64,000 nt of DNA from Bacteroidales bacterium (GCA_016286055.1 JAEERW010000014.1:20721-84720); one strand, 5' to 3'. Shown: positions 18,127 to 27,521, counted from the stretch's first letter. A program made the numbers and translations. Notes: generated by a model from the sequence alone, not told the origin.

Positions 18127-20541
18127 ATGCAATCAAAGACAAACATATTAACCCTTGGCATTGCCCGCTGGATATTGATTGCGGTGGTTGTGTTGTTGTG
18201 CGCCAGTACCGTGTCGGCACAGCGAGGCACTAACTTGTCGCGTGAGCAGGTTAATGTTTTTTGGCTAATGAACTTTGCTAAATATGTTGAGTGGCCCAAC
18301 GATACCGCAACAGAATATATTGTGGGTATGTTTGGAAACTCTTCTATTGAGTATCATCGCCTTAAATCGATGCAAACATCTGGAGCCACTATCAATGGCA
18401 AAAAATTTAAGACCGTTAAATTTTCCAGTGTTTCCAAAATTGGATATTCTCACATACTGTATGTAAACAGGCACGATTTGCAGTATCTTCGTGAAATCAA
18501 CGACAAAATTGCTGGTCAACCCACACTGCTTGTTACCGACAGTTGCTCGTCGGAAAATTCCGAACTCTTTATGGTTAATCTTGTGCTTCAAAGCCGTAAT
18601 AACCAGTTTCAAGTAAACCTCAACAAGGCCAACGAGGTTAATTTGAAAATTAATCAACGTGCAGTTGTGGAAGGTGGCACCCGTGTTGATGTGGAAAAAA
18701 TCAACCAAGAGATGGAAGATCAGCTCATTAAAAAAGAAAAAGAGCTTCAAGACAAAGAGTGGGAACTTGATCAAAAGAAAGAGGAAATTTATCAGATGTC
18801 GATGAGCAACGACTTTCAAGAAGAAGAGAACTCTCGAAAACAGCAGCAAAACGATGAAGTAAAACGTGAAATTGAAAAGCAGTCGCACAAGGCCGACAGC
18901 TTGATGAATGCAGCACAAAGGCTACAGTCGAAACTTGTACGCGACAAAGCTGCTCTTGAAGAGCAGTTAGCCGAAAAAGCCCAAAAAGAGGAACTACATT
19001 CTCAGTCGCTCCGCGAACTCAACGATGTGAAAGACAAAGTGCGCCAGCGTGAGAATAGTATTGAGGACCAAAAGAAAATACTTGAAAAGAAGCAAGAAAA
19101 ATCTAAGCAGAATCAAAAACAGCTGAACCTTATAACTATGGGTATAGCCATTTTCTTGATTCTCTGTATTGTAGCTTTTATCAACAACTCAATCAACAAA
19201 AAACGCAATCGTGAGCTCATTGCAGTTAACGACCGTATCGACTCTCAGAAAGAACATATCCGTTCACAGAGCGAGCAGTTGAAACTTATCAACAAGGAGC
19301 TTGAAAAACTTTCGATTGTAGCAAGCCAAACCGATAACGGTGTGGTTATTATGGATAATTTAGGCAATGTAGAATGGGTTAATCACGGTTTTGAGCAATT
19401 AACCAAGATGAATATCAACGACTTGCGCAAAAACAAAACCACCACATTCACATCGCTTTACAGTTCAAACTCTAATATCAACGATATCAAAGAAAAATGT
19501 ATCAATAATTGTGAACCGGTTATCTTTGAATGTCCTTTCCATACAGCCGAAGGCAAAGATATATGGATTCAGAGCACTCTTACACCGATTCTCAACGAAA
19601 GCAACCAGATTACACGTCTTGTAACAATCGATACCGACATCTCAAAAATCAAAGAGCAGGAACAATCGATTATTGCGCAAGGAAAAACATTATCGTTGCA
19701 GCGCGACGAGCTTGCCCAACAGAAGGAGTACATTTCTATGCAGCTCGAAAACATCAACACCAGTATCAAATACGCTAAAACAATTCAGGATACTGTTATG
19801 CCTTTGGATGTGAACCTTTCAAAGTATTTCAAGTATTTTGGTATATTTATTCCTTTGCAGACTATTAGTGGCGATTTCTACTGGTTTACTCGCGTACCCG
19901 ACAACGACCAACTTACATTCACAGCAGCCGTTGACTGCACAGGACACGGTGTTCCTGGTGCGTTTATGAGTGTGATCGGTGCGCGTCTGCTTTCTGAAAT
20001 TATTGTTGAACATCATATTTACGACCCCAAAGATATTCTCACTCAGTTGAATATTAATCTTGTAAAGGCTCTGAAACAAGATGTTGGCGACGAAACTGCC
20101 GAAATCAACAACGACAGCATGGAAATTTGCCTCTGCTGTTTCAACCGTACTTCTGAAAAAGATTACGAGTTAACTTTCTCAGGTGCCCGTCGTCCGTTGT
20201 ATATTTACCGTGCCGACACACAAGAATTTATTACTCTTAAAGGTGATTTAAAAACTATCGGCGGCATGAAGTCGAAACGCAACGTAGGTACTGATTTCAC
20301 CGACCAGACACTTCTGCTGCACACCGACGACATCGTTTATCATACAACCGACGGTTTTGTAGACCAATACGATGCCGATATGAAAAAATACGGTAGCGAA
20401 CGATTTATAGAACTTTTGAAAACACATGCTCATAGAGATTTAGCTATACAAAAAGAACTGATACTCAGCGAATTTGAACGACAAATCCAAAATTCATCGC
20501 AAACCGACGACGTTACGGTATTTGCAGTAAAATTGATTTAA
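18127..20541 (+). CDS. YfiR-PAS-SpoIIE sensor serine phosphatase (SiaA-like), copy 2
   Basis: 804 residues with the same architecture as its upstream neighbour. Signal peptide ending VSAQ, then a YfiR/DUF4154 domain with the hallmark NFAKYVEWP. Next come a long coiled coil with Glu/Lys/Gln repeats, a membrane helix (GIAIFLILCIVAFI), a PAS domain (NGVVIMDNLGNVEWVNHGF) and a SpoIIE phosphatase. The phosphatase motifs are SGDFYWF, DCTGHGVPGAFMS, TTDGFVDQYD and TDDVTVFAV, all intact. The two copies differ strongly in the periplasmic domain but little in the phosphatase, which fits two input signals feeding one target. A SiaB-type kinase gene follows 26 bp later. Confidence 0.88.
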   Translation: MQSKTNILTLGIARWILIAVVVLLCASTVSAQRGTNLSREQVNVFWLMNFAKYVEWPNDTATEYIVGMFGNSSIEYHRLKSMQTSGATINGKKFKTVKFSSVSKIGYSHILYVNRHDLQYLREINDKIAGQPTLLVTDSCSSENSELFMVNLVLQSRNNQFQVNLNKANEVNLKINQRAVVEGGTRVDVEKINQEMEDQLIKKEKELQDKEWELDQKKEEIYQMSMSNDFQEEENSRKQQQNDEVKREIEKQSHKADSLMNAAQRLQSKLVRDKAALEEQLAEKAQKEELHSQSLRELNDVKDKVRQRENSIEDQKKILEKKQEKSKQNQKQLNLITMGIAIFLILCIVAFINNSINKKRNRELIAVNDRIDSQKEHIRSQSEQLKLINKELEKLSIVASQTDNGVVIMDNLGNVEWVNHGFEQLTKMNINDLRKNKTTTFTSLYSSNSNINDIKEKCINNCEPVIFECPFHTAEGKDIWIQSTLTPILNESNQITRLVTIDTDISKIKEQEQSIIAQGKTLSLQRDELAQQKEYISMQLENINTSIKYAKTIQDTVMPLDVNLSKYFKYFGIFIPLQTISGDFYWFTRVPDNDQLTFTAAVDCTGHGVPGAFMSVIGARLLSEIIVEHHIYDPKDILTQLNINLVKALKQDVGDETAEINNDSMEICLCCFNRTSEKDYELTFSGARRPLYIYRADTQEFITLKGDLKTIGGMKSKRNVGTDFTDQTLLLHTDDIVYHTTDGFVDQYDADMKKYGSERFIELLKTHAHRDLAIQKELILSEFERQIQNSSQTDDVTVFAVKLI

Positions 20542-20567
20542 ATTATTTAGAATACAAATTAAACATC

Positions 20568-21101
20568 ATGGCAATTAACAGTAGGGAAATATTCAACACA
20601 ATGCTCGATAATGACATAGTCATTTCGTATATCGGTCCGTTCGACGGACAGATACTGTCGCTTCTGGCATCAAATATTGAAGATTCCCTTTGGGACGACC
20701 AACACAGAGGCAAGACTTTTTTCAAGATTTTTATTGAATTGAGCCAGAATATTTATCTATACTCTAAAGAGAAGGGCAACGGCATTGATAAATCCGCTGG
20801 TGTGGGCCTTATGCTTATCAAAGAATACGCAGATCATTTTTCTTTTATTACCGGCAACTTGGTTGGTAAAAAAGAATACGACCTTCTTTCTGATAAGTGC
20901 AGCAAAATTTGTCAGAAAAACAAAGACGAACTTCGTGAGTTTAAACGCTATATGCGTGGTCAGCCCCGTACCGAATTTGGCGGAGGTAATATAGGTTTGA
21001 TACAAGTGTCAATATTGAGTGGTTATCCTCTTGATTATAAATTTATTAAGGTAGACGACGACAACTATTTTTACATACTTTGCGTTAGGATTGACAAATA
21101 G
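20568..21101 (+). CDS. SiaB-family protein kinase (DUF6272), copy 1
   Basis: A 177-residue protein of the SiaB type: an N-terminal beta segment (IVISYIGPFDGQIL), the helix FIELSQNI with Glu57 and Asn61 in a histidine-kinase-like N-box, and a Gly-rich loop (TEFGGGNIGLIQVS). In Pseudomonas, SiaB phosphorylates SiaC on a threonine, opposing the phosphatase SiaA. It is encoded directly after two SiaA-like phosphatases and probably in their operon. Its 3' end overlaps the convergent ABC-F gene by 17 bp. Confidence 0.82.
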   Translation: MAINSREIFNTMLDNDIVISYIGPFDGQILSLLASNIEDSLWDDQHRGKTFFKIFIELSQNIYLYSKEKGNGIDKSAGVGLMLIKEYADHFSFITGNLVGKKEYDLLSDKCSKICQKNKDELREFKRYMRGQPRTEFGGGNIGLIQVSILSGYPLDYKFIKVDDDNYFYILCVRIDK

Positions 21102-22971
21102 CATCGCTCGACTTTATCTCTTCCAATTCTAGCCAGCGTGTCTCTTTCTCATCCAATAGTGCGGTAACGGTTTCCATTCGCAACGATAGTTTGTTTATTT
21201 CTTCTATATCGGTAGTTTCTCCTGATAGTAAACGCTCTATTTCTTGTTTTTCAGCATTGAGTTTGTCGATTTCCGCACTTACGGTTTCATATTCTTGTGC
21301 AAGTTTGAATGTAAAGTTCTTTTTACGTCTTTCGCGTTGAAATGTATGTTCTTTGGGTTCCGGCTCATCATTTTGTTTCTCCTTCTCTTCGTCCTCTTTT
21401 TGGGTGATATATACTGTGTAGTTGCCCGGAAAGTTCCTTATTTTGCCATTACCTTCAAAAACAAACATAGTATCAGCCACTTTGTCTAAAAAATACCTAT
21501 CGTGCGACACCACCAACAAGCAGCCTGCAAAGCACGACAAATAGTCTTCCAATACATTGAGTGTGATTATGTCGAGGTCGTTGGTAGGTTCGTCGAGTAT
21601 TAAGAAATTTGGATTTTTGATAAGTACAGTCATCAGGTAAAGACGACGTTTTTCGCCACCACTGAGTTTTTCAACAAGGGTGTAGTGCATTTTGGGTGGA
21701 AATAGAAAATATTCGAGAAACTGTGATGCTGAAAGTTTTCTGCCGTCTCCAAGAACTACCACCTCTGCAATGTCTTTAATGATATCAATAACTCGTTGAT
21801 CTTTTTTGTATTCTATGCCCCGCTGACGATAATATCCCGCTACAACTGTTTCTCCAAACTCTGCTGTGCCTGAATCAGGTGTTGTGCTGCCTATGATAAT
21901 ATCCAACAAGGTAGATTTGCCGCAGCCGTTGTGTCCGCAAATACCGATTTTGTCGTTACGCTTAAAAGAGTAAGTAAAATTATCAATCAGCACTTTGTCG
22001 CCGTATCTCTTGCAGAGATTCTTTATTTCTAATATCTTGTTGCCGAGACGGTTGGCTGTGCCTACAGAGAAGTCGATTTTTTTTGTTTCTATCTTTTGAG
22101 ATGCCACCTCTTTAAGCTTGTAGAAACTGTCAATACGGTATTTTGCCTTTCCTCCACGAGCCTTGGGCATACGTGAAATCCATTCCGACTCTTTGCGGAG
22201 CAGATTTGCAGCCTTGTCGATATTGGCAGCGAGGTTTGCCATGCGCTCCTCACGTTTTGATAGGTAATAACTGTAATTACCTGAATATGTATAAATTTTG
22301 TTATTATCAATCTCTATGATATTATCGCACACATTGTCTAAGAAATATCGGTCGTGGGTAACCATCAGAAGAGTTGTGCGGGATGTTTTGAGATAGTTTT
22401 CGAGCCATTCGGTCATATCTGTGTCCAAATGGTTTGTGGGTTCGTCGAGGATAAGGAAGTCGGGCTGTTCTATAAGCGTTTCGGCGAGAGCAATACGTTT
22501 TTTTTGTCCGCCAGAGAGCTTACCTATATGAATATCTAACTCATTGATTCTCAACTTGCCAAGAATCTGTTTCATATCAGATTCGTATTTCCAAGCACCA
22601 GCTGCATCCATTTCAGCCTGAGCCTTTTCTATTATATTGTGGTCGCCATTAGCAAGTGCCGCTTCGTATTGTTGCAACACTTTTGACAATTTGTTTTCTG
22701 ATGAAAAAATATGCTGTCGAACAGTAAGGTTGTTGTCAAGCACAGGATCTTGGCGTAAGTATCCTATTTTTAGATCGTTTTTAAAAACTACGCTACCGCT
22801 GTCGGCGCTCTGATTGCGTGCAATTATGTCGAGCATAGTGCTTTTGCCGGCGCCGTTTTTTGCTATAATAGCTGTCTTTTGGTCTTTTCCAACCGAAAAA
22901 GTTATTGATTCGAACAACACGATGTCGCCGAATGATTTTGTGAGGTTCTCAACTTGTAAATATGTAATCAT
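21085..22971 (-). CDS. ABC-F family ATPase (Uup/EttA-like)
   Basis: 628 residues from the ATG at 22971 (MITYLQVENLTKSFGD). A longer open frame to 23385 is rejected because it crosses the promoter region and the divergent gene and shows no ABC homology. There are two ABC domains: Walker A AKNGAGKST and GHNGCGKST; signatures LSGGQKKR and LSGGEKRR; Walker B LILDEPTNHLD and LILDEPTNDLD. A linker joins them, and a C-terminal coiled coil (ETVSAEIDKLNAEKQEIERL) is like that of Uup. There is no transmembrane part, so it is not a transporter. ABC-F proteins act on ribosomes or, for Uup, in DNA-related processes. The coiled-coil tail favours a Uup-like protein. Confidence 0.9.
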   Translation of the reverse strand: MITYLQVENLTKSFGDIVLFESITFSVGKDQKTAIIAKNGAGKSTMLDIIARNQSADSGSVVFKNDLKIGYLRQDPVLDNNLTVRQHIFSSENKLSKVLQQYEAALANGDHNIIEKAQAEMDAAGAWKYESDMKQILGKLRINELDIHIGKLSGGQKKRIALAETLIEQPDFLILDEPTNHLDTDMTEWLENYLKTSRTTLLMVTHDRYFLDNVCDNIIEIDNNKIYTYSGNYSYYLSKREERMANLAANIDKAANLLRKESEWISRMPKARGGKAKYRIDSFYKLKEVASQKIETKKIDFSVGTANRLGNKILEIKNLCKRYGDKVLIDNFTYSFKRNDKIGICGHNGCGKSTLLDIIIGSTTPDSGTAEFGETVVAGYYRQRGIEYKKDQRVIDIIKDIAEVVVLGDGRKLSASQFLEYFLFPPKMHYTLVEKLSGGEKRRLYLMTVLIKNPNFLILDEPTNDLDIITLNVLEDYLSCFAGCLLVVSHDRYFLDKVADTMFVFEGNGKIRNFPGNYTVYITQKEDEEKEKQNDEPEPKEHTFQRERRKKNFTFKLAQEYETVSAEIDKLNAEKQEIERLLSGETTDIEEINKLSLRMETVTALLDEKETRWLELEEIKSSDAICQS

Positions 22972-22989
22972 CTCTATATATTTCTCAGG

Positions 22990-22997
22990 CAAAGATA
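22990..22997 (-). promoter_or_regulatory. Promoter -7 element for the ABC-F gene
   Basis: On the minus strand this reads TATCTTTG, an exact TAnnTTTG match 18 bases before the ATG at 22971. A GTTG lies 19 bases further upstream as a near -33 box. Confidence 0.55.
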
Positions 22998-23040
22998 TAT
23001 TGAAAAAATGAACTTCCAACAAAAAAATTAGCATAAAAAA

Positions 23041-23085
23041 CTTGAGCAATAACGAAAAAGTTGTAATTTTGTGCCTATAATTTTG
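23041..23085 (+). promoter_or_regulatory. Promoter region of the DUF368 gene
   Basis: Two exact TAnnTTTG elements (TAATTTTG at 23064-23071 and again at 23078-23085). CTTG at 23041-23044 lies exactly 19 bases before the first, a three-of-four -33 box. Confidence 0.55.
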
Positions 23086-23128
23086 ACGAAAAGCCTCTGA
23101 TTTTGGTATCGTCGGAAATGTTATATGT

Positions 23129-24079
23129 ATGATTAAAAACGTTTTACTGTTTTTTAAAGGCTTTGCAATGGGGCTGGCAAATGTAATACCGGGCGTTTCT
23201 GGTGGTACAATTGCTTTGCTTACAGGCATTTTTGAAAGATTTATAAATGCTCTTAAATCGTTTGATTTGGAAGCGTTGAAACTTTTATCCAAATTTAAAT
23301 TTAAAGAATTTGCACAACATACTGATTTATTGTTTCTTATAATATTATTCCTCGGCGAGGGCATTAGTATTCTCACTGGTGCCAAATTGCTCGAATGGCT
23401 CTTTAAAAACTACGAAGTGCATGTTTGGGCGTTTTTCTTTGGCTTGATACTCGCCTCGGTATATTACGTTGGACGCATGGTAAATAAGATTAACTTATGG
23501 AAGGTGCTTCTTGCCATTGTAGGCGCAGCCGTTGCGTTCGGTTTTTCGATAATCAGTCCAGCCACCGAAAACGACAATATTTTTTACCTTGTACTTTGCG
23601 GTGCAATAGCCATTTGCGATATGCTTTTGCCAGGCATTTCGGGTTCATTCACACTTATATTATTAGGTAACTACAAATTGATAGTGATTGATTCTATTTC
23701 GCATTTCAATTTGGCTGTGCTCATACCGGTTGCAATTGGAGCAGTGATAGGATTTCTAGCGTTTTCGCGTTTCTTGTCATGGCTTATGAAAACCTATGCC
23801 GACCAGACATTGTCGGTACTCACAGGTTTTATTTTCGGATCACTTGTATTTATCTGGCCTTGGAAAAAACCAATCTACCTTATGCAAAACGGTCACGAGG
23901 TGTTCAATTCGCACGGTGATGTTATTATACAAGGATACGACAAATTCATCCCCGAATTTAATCAACAAACATTTGTTGCTATAGCTTTTATAATTGCGGG
24001 AATGGCTTTGGTCTGCGTTATCGAAGAAATATCTTCACGCAAAGCAAAAACTGCTGAAGTTGAATTAAAAAAAGAATAA
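23129..24079 (+). CDS. DUF368 membrane protein, probable undecaprenyl-phosphate translocase
   Basis: A 316-residue polytopic membrane protein. The N-terminus FFKGFAMGLANVIPGVSGGTIALLTGI is the family hallmark, and the motif returns as LLPGISGSFTLILLG in an inverted-repeat fold. DUF368 proteins have been shown to recycle undecaprenyl phosphate, the lipid carrier for cell-wall and surface glycans, across the inner membrane. That role is transferred here by family. It has its own promoter and is followed 35 bp later by an RNA methyltransferase gene. Confidence 0.88.
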   Translation: MIKNVLLFFKGFAMGLANVIPGVSGGTIALLTGIFERFINALKSFDLEALKLLSKFKFKEFAQHTDLLFLIILFLGEGISILTGAKLLEWLFKNYEVHVWAFFFGLILASVYYVGRMVNKINLWKVLLAIVGAAVAFGFSIISPATENDNIFYLVLCGAIAICDMLLPGISGSFTLILLGNYKLIVIDSISHFNLAVLIPVAIGAVIGFLAFSRFLSWLMKTYADQTLSVLTGFIFGSLVFIWPWKKPIYLMQNGHEVFNSHGDVIIQGYDKFIPEFNQQTFVAIAFIIAGMALVCVIEEISSRKAKTAEVELKKE

Positions 24080-24114
24080 ATAACAGAATATAAACAATTT
24101 ATAATATCTACAAA

Positions 24115-25239
24115 GTGGAAGTTGAAACTTTTAAAATGACAGCAACGACCTATGAAGGTCTGGAAGATGTGTTAGGACGCGAACTTATGCGTATGGGCGC
24201 TGATGAAGTTAACACAGAGCCGTGTTCAGTAACTTTTACTGGCGACAAGTACCTGCTTTATGAAGCCAACTACGAGTTGCGTACTGCGTTGAAAATTTAT
24301 AAAGAGATTCTTAACTTTGCATTTGAAAGCAAAGAAGAATTTTTCGAAAATATCAAATCATACCGTTGGAGCAAAATTCTTAACATCTACAAGAGTTTCA
24401 ACCTTAGCATTTCGTCAACAAACGAAACGATTGACGCCGGGTGCGCACAGCAGGTAAAAACCATTATTTGTGACTATTTCAATATGAAATCTCACAAAAC
24501 ACCCCCTCACGATGTGCAAAATCCTTCTGTTATGATTGACATTTTGGTTGATGGCAAAAACTGCTCTGTACGCCTCGACAGCACTGGTGACCCTCTCTCA
24601 AAACGTGGTTACAGAATTGCAGCTGGCATTGATCCGTTAGACGAGGTTTATGCCGCAGGTCTTGTGCAATTGGCTGGCTGGAAAGCTAACACCAATTTTA
24701 TCGATCCTATGTGTGGCACTGGTACTCTCTTGATTGAAGCTGCCATGTTTGCTTACAATATTCCCGCTCAGGTTTGCCGCGAAAATTTCGGTTTCTTCAC
24801 TTGGCGTGATTTCGACGCCGAAATGTGGAAAGATATTAAGAACGATGCTAAAATTAGAATCAAGCACAACGGTGAGTTTGCTAATAAAATTATCGGATAC
24901 GATATAGCCGAGGCCGCTACCAAAGCAGCTGCACAAAACATCAAAAAGGCTATTCTCGACAAATATATCACCATCTACACTTCTTCACTCAAGGATATCC
25001 AACTTCCCGACGGTAACAATACTGTTATTCTTGATCCTCCCGTGGTAGATTTGTACAAAAAAGAAGAGACCAAAAATCTTTTTGCAAATATTTCACAATT
25101 TTTGAAGCATAATATCAAAAACTCCAAAATGTGGTTACATTCTGATTATAAAGAATTTAGCAAAGCTGTTGGGCTTAATCCCCAAAAAGAACATACCATT
25201 ATCCGCAACGGAAAGGAATACATTTTGCAGTTATATTAA
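24115..25239 (+). CDS. THUMP-domain class I methyltransferase (RlmL/RlmK-N-like), unusual motif IV
   Basis: 374 residues from a GTG; the start keeps the conserved FKMTATTYEGLEDVLGREL N-terminus, and an ATG at 24136 would cut into it. A THUMP domain (about 50-150) precedes a Rossmann methyltransferase with FIDPMCGTGTLLIEAA. The family makes m2G in 23S rRNA (RlmL-like). Here motif IV, usually NPPYG, reads DPPVVD. The protein is also shorter than typical Bacteroidota homologues as I remember them (roughly 480-500 residues). The product may have altered specificity or reduced activity. Confidence 0.8.
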   Translation: MEVETFKMTATTYEGLEDVLGRELMRMGADEVNTEPCSVTFTGDKYLLYEANYELRTALKIYKEILNFAFESKEEFFENIKSYRWSKILNIYKSFNLSISSTNETIDAGCAQQVKTIICDYFNMKSHKTPPHDVQNPSVMIDILVDGKNCSVRLDSTGDPLSKRGYRIAAGIDPLDEVYAAGLVQLAGWKANTNFIDPMCGTGTLLIEAAMFAYNIPAQVCRENFGFFTWRDFDAEMWKDIKNDAKIRIKHNGEFANKIIGYDIAEAATKAAAQNIKKAILDKYITIYTSSLKDIQLPDGNNTVILDPPVVDLYKKEETKNLFANISQFLKHNIKNSKMWLHSDYKEFSKAVGLNPQKEHTIIRNGKEYILQLY

Positions 25240-25281
25240 AAAAAAATGTAAAAAAATTATCTATGTATAATAGAAATTGCT

Positions 25282-25289
25282 TATATTTG
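25282..25289 (+). promoter_or_regulatory. Promoter -7 element for siaB2-siaC
   Basis: TATATTTG, an exact TAnnTTTG match 38 bases before the ATG at 25328. There is no -33 TTTG at standard spacing. Confidence 0.5.
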
Positions 25290-25327
25290 TAACATAAAAC
25301 AAATAGAGTAATCTTAAAGACAGCCTA

Positions 25328-25891
25328 ATGAGAGAAGCGATACATAGCCTATTTGAAAAAGCAGTGAAAGGCAACGTTGTGTTGTCGTTCGAGGGTGTTA
25401 TTACATCCCAACTGTTAGACGATGTATTCGCTACAATCGAAGACAAGCTCAAAGCCGACAACGAACAGCCCCGGGTTATCAAAAAGGTGTACAACATTTT
25501 GGTAGAGGCTCTACAAAATTTGTTTCACCATCTCGAACCTCCTCCTGACGAATTCTTCAAAGATTCTGACATGAAGAAAGGAAGTCATTACGCATTTTTC
25601 TGTATGACAAAAGAGAATCCCGGAGTTTACCGTATTACCACGGGCAATTTCGTGAAAAATCTTACCGGTTATTTTCTCCGCGACCGTATTGAGCAACTTA
25701 ACTATCTTTCACAAGATGAGTTGAAAGATTTGTACAAAATAGTGCTCAACAACGACGAATTTTCGGCCAAAGGTGGCGGAGGGCTTGGTTTTATCGAAAT
25801 GGCTAGAAAATCTGGCAACAAATTTGGATTTGAATTGTTGAGGCAAAACAAAGATTATTCGTTTTTTGTTTTTGAAGTATTAATTTCATAA
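25328..25891 (+). CDS. SiaB-family protein kinase (DUF6272), copy 2
   Basis: A 187-residue SiaB-like protein. It has the N-terminal beta segment NVVLSFEGVITSQLLDD, the N-box-like helix LVEALQNLFHH (Glu60, Asn64) and a Gly-rich loop AKGGGGLGFIEMARKSGN. The adjacent next gene encodes SiaC, the expected substrate. It shares overall design with the copy at 20568 but is clearly divergent. Known SiaB proteins are bifunctional in Pseudomonas signalling (kinase on SiaC); here the same role is inferred from family and neighbourhood. Confidence 0.85.
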   Translation: MREAIHSLFEKAVKGNVVLSFEGVITSQLLDDVFATIEDKLKADNEQPRVIKKVYNILVEALQNLFHHLEPPPDEFFKDSDMKKGSHYAFFCMTKENPGVYRITTGNFVKNLTGYFLRDRIEQLNYLSQDELKDLYKIVLNNDEFSAKGGGGLGFIEMARKSGNKFGFELLRQNKDYSFFVFEVLIS

Positions 25892-25919
25892 GTAAACAAA
25901 ACTAAAATTAATTTATAAC

Positions 25920-26309
25920 ATGGATTCAATAGAAATAGAGGGAACACCAAAAACGCCGTCGGTATCTTTTGAGGCCGAAACTGGCAAATTAGTAATCAAG
26001 GGAAGATCTATTCCCGAAAACTCGATTGAGTTTTATAAGCCACTTGTAGACTGGATTGACAAGTATGCATCAGAGGCTAAGGGCACTGTGGAAGTTAATA
26101 TGCAACTTGAGTATTTCAACACAAGTTCTTCTAAATGCATATTAGACGTTTTCAAGAAATTGGAAAACCTCCACAATAAGAGTGTAGCCGAAGTTGTAAT
26201 CAATTGGTACTACGAAGAAGATGACGAAGATATGTTAGAGGCTGGCGAAGACTACCAGTCGATTCTCAAACTGCCTTTCAAGATGGTGGAAATCAGTTCT
26301 CCTGCATAA
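25920..26309 (+). CDS. SiaC-family regulatory phosphoprotein (DUF1987)
   Basis: A 129-residue protein (MDSIEIEGTPKTPSVSFEAE...) of the SiaC family. The conserved phosphoacceptor stretch EYFNTSSSK puts Thr at position 68, the same residue number as the phosphorylated Thr of Pseudomonas SiaC. In that system unphosphorylated SiaC activates the diguanylate cyclase SiaD. No GGDEF protein is encoded in this window, so the downstream target is unknown. It is the last gene of the siaB2-siaC pair, with a long hairpin terminator after it. Confidence 0.88.
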   Translation: MDSIEIEGTPKTPSVSFEAETGKLVIKGRSIPENSIEFYKPLVDWIDKYASEAKGTVEVNMQLEYFNTSSSKCILDVFKKLENLHNKSVAEVVINWYYEEDDEDMLEAGEDYQSILKLPFKMVEISSPA

Positions 26310-26352
26310 CTTTTTGCTTGATTGAATTCATCTATCTATTGATTCCAAACAC

Positions 26353-26416
26353 AAAATGCTTGCAAGCAAGGTTTATTGTTAGTAAAACAATCCTTGGTCG
26401 CAAGCATTTTCTTTTT
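26353..26416 (+). terminator. Intrinsic terminator after siaC
   Basis: A long imperfect inverted repeat: AAAATGCTTGC...GGTTTATTGTT, then AAAACAATCC...GCAAGCATTTT, followed by CTTTTT. It lies between convergent genes and can serve both strands. Confidence 0.75.
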
Positions 26417-26428
26417 AATTATACAGTA

Positions 26429-27508
26429 TCAATCCTTACACAAAAACATTACCACAGGTAGATGGTCGCTGTATCCGTTGAGCCATTCGCCTCCTGCCGA
26501 AGTACGTTTTGGCGTACCTTTGTATCTTCCCTGCTGGTTTATTAGATAATCAAACCTAACTATTTGACTTCCACAGTATGTCAACTGCTTTTTGTCGTGC
26601 TCCACAGTTTTAGTAACCGATTTTTTCTTGTTTTTTTGGATAACTTCTGTGTGAGGTTTGTCTAAAAGGTTTTCTGAAATAATAATCTGGTCAAAAAGAT
26701 TCCATGCCCCACGATAATGCAGCGTGCCTTTTCCCGAAAACAATATGTCCCACCACGGATTGTAAAGACCCATTGCCTCCACGTCTTCAATTTTTCGCCT
26801 GCCGCCAAGCACCTCGCTCATACTTTTGTCGTGCGGGTCGTCGTTCATATCGCCCATGATAAATATCTTTAATCCTGCATTGATTTGCAGTAGCGAATCT
26901 TTTATCACTCTTATCTGTTTTGCACCAAGTTCTCGGTAGTAACTTGTACTATAGCGGCTGGGCAAATGGCAAACAATCACTGCGGCATCTTCTCCGTAGA
27001 GTTCTCCTCTTACAGTTAAAAATCCACGTGTAGCTTTATTTTTGTCGGAATCGTTTTCGTAAACATAAGGAATTAATTTGTAATCAATTGGCTTAAACAT
27101 CGAAGGATTGTAAAGCAGAGCGCAATCGATACCGCGCTTATCGAGCCCTTCTTCGTGAATAAATTGAATTCCTCTATCTTTTAGCGGTTTTTGTTCTATA
27201 AGGTTGTTCAATACGTTCCTGTTTTCTATCTCACTAAGACCTATAAACGCGCATCCATCAGGTACTTGGTCGGTTCCCATATCTGCAAGTGCTTGCGACA
27301 TATTGTGCAATTTTCCAAAATACTTTTCACTGTTCCACTTGTAAGTGCCGTCTGGCAGAAACTGGTTATCATTTTTACCTACGTCGTGGATCGTGTCAAA
27401 AAAATTCTCTTGGTTGTAGAAACCAATAGCTATCTTTGAAGATTGTTGTGCCATGCAGGTGGCACATATAAGTACAATACACGCTGAGAGAAATACAATT
27501 TTATTCAT
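26429..27508 (-). CDS. Secreted endonuclease/exonuclease/phosphatase-family protein
   Basis: 359 residues with a signal peptide (MNKIVFLSACIVLICATCMA). The EEP fold motifs are visible: ENFFDTIHD, the metal-binding SEIENR, the central CHLPSRYS, MGDMNDDPHD, and the C-terminal GYSDHLPVVM with the catalytic Asp-His. The family includes nucleases, lipid and sugar phosphatases; periplasmic Bacteroidota members are often annotated as endonucleases, but the substrate cannot be told. It follows a plug-domain gene by 13 bp on the same strand, so the two are likely one operon. Confidence 0.87.
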   Translation of the reverse strand: MNKIVFLSACIVLICATCMAQQSSKIAIGFYNQENFFDTIHDVGKNDNQFLPDGTYKWNSEKYFGKLHNMSQALADMGTDQVPDGCAFIGLSEIENRNVLNNLIEQKPLKDRGIQFIHEEGLDKRGIDCALLYNPSMFKPIDYKLIPYVYENDSDKNKATRGFLTVRGELYGEDAAVIVCHLPSRYSTSYYRELGAKQIRVIKDSLLQINAGLKIFIMGDMNDDPHDKSMSEVLGGRRKIEDVEAMGLYNPWWDILFSGKGTLHYRGAWNLFDQIIISENLLDKPHTEVIQKNKKKSVTKTVEHDKKQLTYCGSQIVRFDYLINQQGRYKGTPKRTSAGGEWLNGYSDHLPVVMFLCKD

Positions 27509-27521
27509 ATATTCTTTTGTT

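Noticed and set aside
22972..23385. 138-residue N-terminal extension of the ABC-F protein
   Set aside because: It overlaps the divergent DUF368 gene and both promoters and has no ABC homology; the ATG at 22971 starts the usual sequence.
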